The notes beneath the pieces are model-generated. The model was not told the DNA's origin and made no database searches. It worked only from the letters and a program-made list of their open reading frames with translations. Of a DNA stretch of 64,000 nt, positions 26,001-38,000 are shown one piece after another (position 1 is the first letter of the stretch; every line of letters begins with the position of its first letter). The stretch lies in NCBI GenBank assembly GCA_921293015.1, contig OV121089.1, forward strand, positions 45,021,220 to 45,085,219. The letters are read 5' to 3'. The position numbers and the translations under genes are program-made. The DNA is from Phorcus lineatus (lineage: Eukaryota > Mollusca > Gastropoda > Trochida > Trochidae).

Positions 26001-29000
26001 ACCTTTTTCCTTTAAAATCAATCCTCCTGGGTTAACGTTACCAGAATTATTTCAATTTAAAAAAATAGTCAGGTTTTGCTAGGTCGTATCTAAATTACCA
26101 GAACATGCAATGTAATAATGCTGTTCACTGATTAAGAAATGAATTATCAATTGATAAGTTTAATTTAGTTTTAGTATTATTTGACAAAACAGTTGGTGTT
26201 CCTTTATTCTGCCTGTATGAGCACTTATGTTTAGCTATACTGTTAAATGAAAATAGTGATTTACAGTTAAAAAATGGAAGTGATTCCTAACCCTGGAAGG
26301 AATCTTTAGATAAGCATGTAAGGTTCATCAGAAACTGTCATTAATTACTTACAGGTGCCACGCCCATCCCGACAGAGCTGAAGGTATCCGATGTGACAGC
26401 AAACACCGCTACGATCTCCTGGTTGCCTGGCAACAGTAACTACTCTCACTCCATCCTTGTCAACGGAGAGGAAGTCCGCTTCGTCAAACCAAGTGTCCAC
26501 AGATACACTCTTAAAGGTACACTGCCACAAACTATATCACTCTTAAAGGTATACTACCACAAACTAAATCACTCTTAAAGGTTCACTACTACAAACTAAC
26601 TCACTCCTAAAGATACACTACCACCAACTAAATAAGTGTATTTCCTGCCTCAATCCTAAAACCAGCACACCAATGAAGCTGAAGTTTTCAGACCTTTTTT
26701 TCACTACTTTATGATAAAAGAACAAATGTCTTACTCTCCATTCTCTCTGGCCAATAACTTTCATAACAGCCAACACAAAAGTTCACCCATAAATTGAAAT
26801 TAAAACCGATGCCTTTAATTGGATACATTATAATATGTTATATATATTGTATTGCATGATGTTATTTCTATCAAATGTGTATATTGTTGTTTTTGCATAC
26901 GATGTGTGTCATATACGTAACTGTAATGTCCATGTACCACAAAAAGTAATTATTTATATTATATATATACCTGAAGAAGCCATCAAAGTGCTTGTTAGCA
27001 AATGTGAATGTGACAATAGCTTTATTTCATCTATTTACACCTGAGAGTAGTGTTTGAGAATTGTCTGTATATATATATTCATGGTATTGTATTAAAGAAG
27101 ATTGATCCAGTCAGAACCATCCGATGTTTACTCTTTCTTATATATAACCTGAGGTTGTTCAAAGGCAGACAGGAGACGTACGTGTCTTTGTGTTACTTTG
27201 CTCACTGAATTATATCTTAAACAATTTGTTTCATATATCTAACTAGTTATTAATCTCCTATTTGTAATTAGCCTATTTTTATAACAATTTCAAAGTAATT
27301 ACAGGGTATTTCCTTCCTGTCATTAATGTCTCATAGTTTGATGGGATGAGTGATTGTGGGTTAGGGAGGAAATAATGGTGTAATGTTAAACGGGTCTTTT
27401 GTTTTAATTAGAATAATTGAAACAAACAATTGATTGTTGATCTGCTTTGGTTGTCGAAATGGATTGAGATGTGTCATAGAAGATTGAATAAAAGGAAGCA
27501 ATTGTTTTGAAAATTAAATGCATTTTGACTGATTAAGACATTTGTCTAAGATAATTGATATTTTTGATTATCTTGATATTTGACATGATGAGAATATTTT
27601 TGTTCTTTGTTAGTTGGCACACTATTAAACTATAATAATTAATTAGGGGGAGAAAATAAGTAAATCCATCATAAAAAATTTTATCTAATATTTTTCACAT
27701 CATGAATCTTACCAATTATTTGCTTGATGGAGAATACTAAATCAGGTACCAAGTGATAACATTTTATGAATTTTGTGAGTGATCTGGTGTTTAGGAGGGA
27801 AAGTTATTGATGCACTAATAACACATCATGAAGTCCATAAACATTATATCAAAGGGGCGTGTTTGGTATTTTCTCTATATTTCTCTGAATTATTCTAGGA
27901 TTTTGCAAGGAACCCACTGATCGGACACTCACTTGTACATTTTCAGTCGTCCTGCTGCAACTATGACATATCAGTCGATAGCATGCAATGATGTCATTAA
28001 ATGAGAAATTAAATTGTTAATTCATTAAAGAATAATTTCCTTAATGAGCAAGTAATTAGATTTCTTTACTTATATCAAAGGGTGGGTGGTGAGATCGGTG
28101 TTATCAGTGTATATCACAATACAGAGACAAAATTATATGTAACAGTACACACTTCTGAAAATATCCAATATATATATATAGTTTTATAATCAACATTTTC
28201 TGTGTAACATTGTAGAAAAATGCAACCCAAAGACAATTTGATTTTACTGAAAGTTGTAAACAAAATAAGAATGAGCAAATTGAAAATAGCGCAAACATGT
28301 TTAAGGTATTAACCAGTCACTGAATCATCTCTTTTTTCTAAAATGGTGGCCAGTTGAGGATTGATTGCTAATATTTATTCATTTAATCAAGAGGACATTG
28401 AAAATCTTAAATTTGAATAGTACCAAAATATAGCAGTACGTATTACAATAAGCTTTTCAGTGTTGTAATATATTGCCAAATGGAAATGAGGACCGATAAA
28501 CATCTGTATTTACTTCTGATGTCTGGTTGTAGGGCTGGCCCCTGATACCTTGCACAAGGTGACCATCCAGGCCAAGAGTCTGACGGCTTCCTATCAGGAG
28601 GACAAGAATCAAATGGGACGAGACCTCCTCAGCGGACACGTGGAGTTCAGGACGACTGCTGGAGGTGGGTCAACACTCATTTTTCAGCTGTCCAATGAAT
28701 GTTTAGGTTTATTAAATATCTCCAGGTAGAGATGTTTAAAGATGATTTGATGCAAGATCAATTTTATCCAAAATAAACTCATTCTCTTTTCTCCATCAGG
28801 TCTACCTGACCCACCGATGAACGTCCAGGTCGAGTCCGGCCCGCAGGAAGGGACACTTCTCCTCACTTGGCTTCCTGTCACGCTCAACGTGTCTGGCTTC
28901 TCCAAGGTGGCGGTTGTCACGGGTTACGTTGTCTATGCTGATGGAAGACGCACAAAAGAAGCCAAGGGACCAACTAGTAAGTCACCTGAACAGTGGAACT

Positions 29001-32000
29001 CTCCCAGCCATCCTCATACCATTTACCTATACTGCTTCTCTTCACTGGGCCCCGATCAAGTAATTTCTCTGAAAGAAATGTGATTATACAGATTCAACAA
29101 ATATCAAGTTCATTTTGCTGTATAATCGTAAAAGTTACATATTTGGATAGGTTTTATTTGTGGTTCTTGCTATTCTTTTGATGACTAACAATTTGATTTT
29201 TGAATTGAAGTATAGAAATGATGCAAGGAAATTAATTGAATAATTGTGTTTTCTTTGCAGACGACCATATTGTTTTGGGTGCTGATGACTTCAAGGGCTT
29301 CATCCCAAAACAGCTGACAGTTCGAACTCTGACCGTTGATCGGAAAGAATCTGCAGACTCAAGCATTGTCCGACTACCCCATAATCTAGTAAAAGAAGTC
29401 ACTGCACGTACTGCTAAAACAGTTGCTAACGAAGTCCTTGCCAAGTCGCACCGAGTGAGTAACATCTTGTTGCAATATTACCCTGGTAGATAAAGTCTGT
29501 ATAACACATGATAATGTAGACATTGGGGTATGATAGATATCTAACATAAACCCACAGTCTACTCACTACACATGTAACAAAGAAAATGTACTGACATTGA
29601 GTATATACAATATAAGCCAGGTAGATACAGTATACAATATAATCCAGGTAGATAAAGAGATGGTTAATACACTGAAATTGGAACAACATAATATACACTG
29701 TAGGAATAACATGTTATACAAAAAGTCATAACCTTGGTAGATAAAGACATATAACACCTCAATGTAATGTATTGGTATGTAATCTATATACACCTGAAAA
29801 TTTATAAACATCTGCAAATAAAACAAGCAGCCTCATTGGACTCTGCTTTAAACAATAAGCTGCTCATATCTTCAAATGTCTTCCATGAGGTCTCCTGATG
29901 TCTCTTGATGCAATTGTTTGTATCAAGGGAAACTTATCCATGTTGAGGACTGCTAAGGCAAAATTTAGTATGAAGGGAAACTTATCCATGTTGAGGTCTG
30001 CTAAGGCAAAAGTTTGGATGAAGGGAAACTTATTCATGTTGAGGTCTGCTAAGGCAAAAGTTTGGATGAAGGGAAACTTATCCATGTTGAGGTCTCTTAT
30101 ATTAGCACCTGCACTCATGATTGTTCTATGCAACATTGTAGAACATTGTACAGCTATGGAGCTGGTACGCTACTTCCACAAGAACACTTGGCTGAAATAT
30201 TCTATTCCAGTCATGTATATTCTCACTGAAGCTCCAGCATTGGTTAAATGCCTTCTAGACAAAATATCAGCTTAGAGTAACATCTTGTGAGACATTTATG
30301 GACTTTAGTGATGAAATTTAGTGAGTGATTTGTGGATGTATTAAGTAGATTGAAGGCTTTGTGTGTAGCAGCTTTAGAGCATCTTAGATCTTAAAATCTT
30401 TGTTTTATATGTTGTTTTTAAGAAAATTTATTTCCATAGAAAATAATGTTTTATGTGATGTTTTGGTTAATGTTTGACTTAGATTTTGAAAATTTGATAT
30501 TTGGCTTTTTGCATGAGTCAAATTTAGATCACCATATTTTCTATGTAAGGCACAGTACACATTTTTGGATGATTCGCACAATTTGAAATTTTGCATCCTT
30601 GTCATTTAGTTTCAATATATATATCAGCGATACGCCGCTAATGGCTGAAATATTGCCCAAGCGGCGTTAAACAATAACTCACTCACTCACTATATCAGCG
30701 ATCAAGATCAGAAAATTTCTTAACCTTATTTGAAGAATGAATATTATTCAAAATTAGTTAATATGAACAGGAAATTGCAAAGAAAGTGTAATACAGTTAA
30801 AATCAAAAGAAACTTATCACACAGTTTAAATGAATCAATTCATTCATTCAAATTGAGGATTTATATCAGTTTAATGTATTGTTCATATTCATATTGTTCC
30901 TGTAATTGAGACATGATTCTACCATGTTAAAATGGTTTTGTTTAACAGACTAAACAAATGTCTCCCTATTTCAAGATGTTCCATGTAAGTTTGTATTCCT
31001 CAATTCAGAGTTCTGTGTGTAAATAATTTGTCATTGTAAAAATGCGAGCTTTCATACCAAAAGTCTTTTTGAAACATATTTCAAACTCATACACCATTCT
31101 CTGAATAGATGAATTATTCAATTATTTTTTTTCAATTTGACCAATTTCAACTTTATATTTCTCGGAATGTTTTTCTATATTATTGATATATTTCACATGT
31201 TTGATATATCCATATCATTTTCTACGCAATTCACTCCGGTATTTACAGCTTCAGCTTTCCTATCTTTGTTTCATGTTAGTAGACAATTCATAATTATTAC
31301 CATTTTATTAAAGACCTTCTTTTCAGGCTTTTAACATTCCCCCAACTGCTCAGCCAGGATTTGTCAGAAAATAAGGACTTTTTTCAGAATGTTCAAATTG
31401 ATAGATACATAAAAATAATGGTTTACTGGTGTTACCTTTTAATGACCATATATAGACATGGATCCTTTACACTTCCTTTTCATTCTTTTCTTGTAAAATT
31501 CAAATTGTGACTGACCACAAAATAAAAATTTTCAACACATCCGCTCTACTGATTTCAAACAACTGTCTCCTTTGCAGTTACATTATCATTGTTAAATTTG
31601 CAATCCAGTTGATGCTTTAGGTAAAGAAAATATTGAATATTGTGGTGCCTCAATTGGGTAATTTATCTGCAAGTGCTCCAATGTTGTTGGCTCGACACTT
31701 TGGTGAAATGCTATACTTTCAAATTGACCAATCAATTTCATTAGTTCTCCTTCCTGACAATTCTCTTATATAAACTGTCAAAATTTTCAGAAACAATTTA
31801 ATTATCTGAGATAACAATAAATAAACACCATACCCTGGCTGAGCTAGTAAAACAAACTAATGGTATCGGGACCTGTTTCAATATCTGCACATTCTCCTTT
31901 TCTGAAGAGTTCCAAGTCCCCAACAGGAAGTATAGAGAATGCTGGGAATGATACCGATGAGGAAATCGAGGCTGCTTTTCGCAAAGCTCAAGAGGGAGAA

Positions 32001-35000
32001 GATCAACTCCCAATGGTGGGTTTACACTGTTGACGTCCTGATTAACCTCTGACCTTTGTCCTAATGACAAAATGTTTTTCAATTGCGTATCGAAAATCTT
32101 TGAAGGACACATTTCAAATCTTGATCTTGATCTTGACCTGAGGACGTAAGTTACCAAATGTTGATTTTGAGGTAGTAAATTATGTAAAAATGATAAATTG
32201 ATCCATGAAACTATTTGAAAGTAAATAAAAAAACTTTTGTTAATTGATTATTGAAGATATTATGATATTGGCATGGAACTTTAACTGCAAAGTATATGGT
32301 GGAAGTTGGTGATGAACGCGGTGATGGATACATGTCATGTTGTCGTGGTGCCGCACACAAAAACATCCGAGCACAATTCTGCTGTCCCTTCCCTTTATTC
32401 TGGGAAATGTCCGTGCATCCGTCAGTCACAACCTAGCTGTTTGTGGTTCAACCAATCTTGCTGAATATTGTGCTGTATGCTCATCACTAGCTACCATACA
32501 CTGGAGGCCTAGCTGTGCCCCTATCTCTCCTCTTTCTAACCTTCCAGATGTCAGTCCAACTAAACCTTTTACAGCCCTAACTTAACCAACATGTAGCCTA
32601 ACCCATATTTGCTCTTATCCTGCCTACCCACCTACCTACCTACCTACCCGTTTTAACACTATACCTATCGGACCAGGTGTATTTATTTTTATTTTCTTAT
32701 TTCTTATTGTTTATGGTTTATTTATTTTACTTATAGTTACATGCAAGCTTGGGAAACTACCTTATGTTGTGTTTGCTTTTATGTTTTGATTCCAGTTTTA
32801 TGCATGCAGTTTCAAAATTCACTCCGCATGAGCTTGATGATTTGGGCTACACATTATAATTTCAAAAAGAAATAACTAACTGTTTTGTTTTGGTTTTTAT
32901 TGATTTATTTGTTTAATTAATTTTATTGACACAGAGTCCAGAAAATTCAAATTACGCGGATCCCTACTTAGAAAGTAGCAGCTCCGAACTCTCAGATATT
33001 CCTGAAGTTGAAGAGGAATTGATTGGTGAAGAGACCAATCAGAACGCAGATATCTCAGGACATTCCCTCTCATTGGTTGCTTCCTATCCTCAGGCAACCA
33101 ATCAGGTTAGCTTTACCCAGTCAATGCAGTCCATCTTTTCCAGATTGATTCCTCATTGGTCGAATGTTCTTATGCTCTTGATACCTTGAAATCTTTCTTC
33201 CAGTCAGTCAGTCTATATATATGCATGCTGTATATATATCATATAAGTAGGAATGATTTATGTTAGGATGTATTTTTTTTATTGCAAGTTTTTAGTTTGA
33301 AATGTGATCAGTGGTCAGTGTAGCTTTAGTTATGTAGAGCTGTATATTAGGTCATTAGTGTATATCTATGGTACTCAAGACACACCTATATAACTGTCTA
33401 AACCATGTCAAAAGATTTGATGGTGTACTGTTAGAATTTACATGAAATCTTTTGAAATGATTTTCCCCAGATATTAATCATTTTCACAGGTTTAAATGGG
33501 GCTTATTTATTAACTATAACATATGCTTGCTTGCTAACATTTTAAATTTTAAATTGGTGATGTGGGTAATTTTTTCAAGAGCAGATAGCTATTTAATAAT
33601 CATCATTAAAAATAATAATTTTTTTAAGTCAATGTCTAATTTAAAAAAAAAATTCAATAACAAATATCAGATTTAATTAAGATGAAATTGTGATAATGTC
33701 TACCCATGCTTATCCTTATATACCCTTGTTCAGCCAAAGCAAATTCCTTGCATCTATAAAGTTATATAATGATGTATTTTTTTTTGGAAATTAACATGGT
33801 TCATATACACATGAATGATAATATGTATACATTGAAATGTATTATATATTTTCTATTTAAATTATGTTAACTTTCAGCTAAAAAAATAAAGCTATCTAGA
33901 ATGAAATTATTATTTAAAAAAGTTACAGAGTAATCTGATTTGAACAAATGCGAAAGTCAAAATAATTCATTAAATAAATTGAAGTGAAGTGATATATGAC
34001 AAAGCTCTTCATTTTGTGAGGTTGTCTCCATTGCACATTATTTAGGGAGAAGAGAAGAAGTCGCCCAAGCCAAACCCACGCAAAATAGGAATTGCAGGCC
34101 ATTCTCCAACCAAAGACCCTTTGTTTCAAAGGGAAGATAACCCAACTAGTGAGAAACATCTCACACCACAAAGAAAAATACCCGCAATAGGTAATGTTCA
34201 CATTTTTCGGGTATATTTTGCAGCTAGGAAATTTAAGCGGGTATTTTTATTTGTGCATTAAGCTATGTTGCCAATTGGTTGTTTTGGTATGTCTGGATCT
34301 ACAAATTAAAAATGACACATTTATTCATTAAAAAAAGCTATCATTTTGGCCTTTGAAATCTATATTTAAGTGTTTTGTAATAAAAATGTACAGATTAAGA
34401 TATATTACCTTATTCCTAATTATTTTTCCAACTTTTAGATGCAACTTTATTTTAAACGAAAGTGAGAGTTATCTAGAGACAATTGTTCTTGTTAGTTGAC
34501 AAACTCACTTGTATAATTACAATGAACATATCATTAGCCTTTAGTATTCTCCCGTTGAAGATACTGCTGTTTAATAAATCTACGATGTTATGACACATTG
34601 TGTCATAACATCGTGAGCTTATTGATGTCACATGACGTCACAATCTTTAAGTATGACGTCACAATGTTAGCAGCCCGACAGCAGTGGCGAACTCAGCTAA
34701 TTTCATGCTTTATATTTAATATAATTCTGTGAGTAATGAATAAAATACTAAACTCAGTCCTGTTTAATAACATTTTTATGAAACTCATGAATGGTATGGG
34801 TATGTAACTCGCTTTCGCTCTTTAGATACCAAACAATTCATTCGTTTCATAAAATTGTTATTAAACTGGACGTCTTTTAGTATTCTTAATTATGTCATGG
34901 ATAAATTTACTGATTATATAATAGCCAATCTCGTTCACTACAAGACAAGATGTGGCAAATTCTAGGATTGACAACCTAGTGAGCATAAAAAATGTCTTTG

Positions 35001-38000
35001 TTGATCAAATCTACAAAAAAAAATTTTCAGAAATTACGAGAGACAGTAGCACTGAACGAGGAACTTCTTTTGAAGAAGAAGCTGAGACTGTCTCAATGCG
35101 CACGTCACCCTACGACCAACCGGACAAGCCTGACAGCGCACGGAACACTCCGCCGGTTGTACCTCGAAGGAAAATGTCTCCTCATTATAACCCCGAAACG
35201 GAAAAAGAGTTTAGAGATCGTAAAAATGACTCTCCAATGTCTGCAGATTTCCGAGGATCACCGCGGGGTAACTCCTCACTTCGTTCTCGGAGAATAAGTC
35301 CACAAAGTCCAGGATTCCGGACAAACCGAAGTACGCCTAATGAGAATGGGAATGACCTTGACTTTGATGAAAATGGTGATGTTGACTCGATTTCAGGGGA
35401 GATAAATCCTCCTGTTGATGACAACTTGATACGACTGTTTATTGCCCTGTTTGATTACGACCCCAATGTGATGTCACCAAATATGGACGGCGCTGACGAA
35501 GAGCTTCCGTTTCGAGAGGGACAGATACTCAAGGTGAGTCATATGCTGCCCAGGGAGTTGAGATAACCTCAAGGCTTCATTTCAGAGAAAATGATTTAAA
35601 TTTGACAAAATGTGGCCGGAAGTTGTTCAAAGGAATCTCATGAATACCTGAGAAACAATTTTTTTTCTTTCATTATAAACATTTGTAGATGAGAGAAGGC
35701 CTGTTGTATACATCTCCTTCGTGTTAAGTAATACCATAGTTAAACAGATATATAGCTAGCAAAATTGCTAACATGATTATTATCAACTATCTCTCATGTT
35801 TTCTGCTACATTGCATGTTTACTCAGTTGTCAGTAATAAAGCATAGTTTCAAACTCCCATTATCTCATATCACCAGATATATGGTGAAAAAGACGCGGAT
35901 GGATTCTACCGTGGGGAATGTAACGGCCACCTGGGTTATGTCCCCTGCAACATGGTGTCTGAGATCCACATTGACGACCCAGAACTGATCGACCAGCTGT
36001 TGAAGGAGAGCCAGGGTAACCCCATCAACAAGAGTCAGCTGCCTCAACCAGGTACATAAATACATAGGAAATACCACATAACGTCCCATTTGATGAGTGA
36101 GTCGCATTTGGGGAAATCGAAGAATTTTGAATGTGGAGGGGGGTCACCAATATTACGGTTCATTCTTGAAACAATTTTCCAGATTGACCATTCAAATGGA
36201 ATATGTGCTCATACCAAATATAAAATAAGTCCTAGCTTAATTTCACATTTAAAGGGAGAGTCCAAGAGAGATCCTTTTTTTCCTTTTATTGTTTTAATTT
36301 TTTGCTACAATTCTCTAAAGGTGACAGCCACAAGTCATCGAGGTCCCACCACTTGACCCCAAACGGTCTCCCTCCGATACCAGCTGACGAGGTCGGCCGG
36401 AGGATGGTGGCGCTTTACGACTACGATCCACAGGAACTATCACCTAATGTGGATTCTGAGGTATGAAATTATTATGATGATGACAGTTACCCTGTAAGGA
36501 TTAGTATGATATCAGCTTCCTGCCAAGCCTCAAATGCTGATCGAGGGCAAGAGAGGGTGTAAAGGGCTGGGAGTTTTGTCAGATGGTTCAGATGTCTCGA
36601 TCATGCTTTAGTTTAGAAAACATATATTTAACGACAATTGAACAAAATATAAACATAAATCTTCAAAAGGACTCTTTTTATCTTTTCCTCTCAACTTTTA
36701 AGCTATAATTGTATTTGCAAAGTCAGCCCTAGCTTCTAAGTCAGCTTCTAAGAATCTTCTGATCTATGCTTGTAGTTAGAGCTGACCTTCAAGGCAGGAG
36801 ATACAATTACTGTGTACGGAGAAATGGACGAGGACGGTTTCTTCCGTGGCGAGATGAATGGCCGACGCGGCTATGTCCCATCCAACTTCCTGCAGGAGGC
36901 CACAACGGCCGCGCCTCTCTCTGATGACGAGCAACTGGAGAGTGCCAGCGTTGTGTCGCCTTCGAGGTCAGGAGAGAGTATAAGCGCTATGTCTCGGAAT
37001 TCGGACGGAATCGCTAGTGTAGGTGTCTCTACCACAGATATGCATGTGACCTCAGATCCCCCTCGTCAACTGTCGCGGGATGGTAAATGGCTTGTGCTGT
37101 CGTAGATGTGAAGTTGGTTCTCCCTTTTGTTTTGGTTTTAGTGCTTTTCTTCTTTTGCCTTTTTCAAAATGATCATGAGGAGATATTATTTTATTTTCAA
37201 TACTTAGATTTTGTTAATGAATATTTTCATATAATATGTTTTGTCTTAGGATCTCACTTCAATTAGATATTATGAAAAATAGTTTCAAAATGATTTGTGC
37301 ATGGCAATTAATTGATTTTTATTCAGAAAATCCAGTTTTAGAGATATTAAGAATTTGAAAGCATGACAGAACATTCTAGTCTAAAGAAATGCTTATGATT
37401 CGATCTGATCATGCTTAAAGTTGACTAGAATTAATTAGATTATTTTAGTTACCAATTTGATTTTCTGGTATTGCATTTCAGTGAAAACAAAATTCTAGAC
37501 AGTTTTTACTTTTACATCATAGCATGTATTTTGTAAAGAATTTCAACTTTTTGAAAATATTGTTATTAATGAGTTTCTTATTTAAAAACTACAACAATTT
37601 TCATATAAAAAAATTATTGTTTTCAAAAGCATGCTGTATTAGAATAATCATTATAATTCATAGTTTTAACTGCAGGACAGTTTCTTGATCTTCGAATTAT
37701 ATATAAGATAATATGTTGATAAAAAAATTGATTATATGTTTTCATTTCATGTAATTTTATCTAGTTAATGATGTTGACAGTCATGATGCTATGTAATAAG
37801 TAGGCATAATTACTAACAGAGTCAATTGTCTTCCTTTATTATTTTGTACCATGCTCATATTAAGTCAGGGTCAGGATACTCAAGCTCTATAAATGTCAAG
37901 ATAATTGCCATACAATAATCATTTGCATCCATCTTAGCGCTAAGAGATTTGCAAAGTGAAGAAATAAAAAAAAGAGGCATGTAAACTTCTTAGCCCTTGA

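Noticed and set aside
29898-30275. 125-codon frame with repeated [14 protein letters not shown]
   Set aside because: Generated by the 48 bp repeat; no start context, splice signals or domain.
35185-35424. 79-codon minus-strand frame over RIM-BP exon 22
   Set aside because: Antisense shadow of a GC-rich, Ser/Arg-rich coding exon.
37860-37912. A 20 or 26 nt exon in the last RIM-BP intron that would correct phase to acceptor 40273
   Set aside because: Open and of suitable length, but the donor (AAT|GTCAAG) and acceptor context are weak; several equally weak candidates exist nearby, so none is supported.
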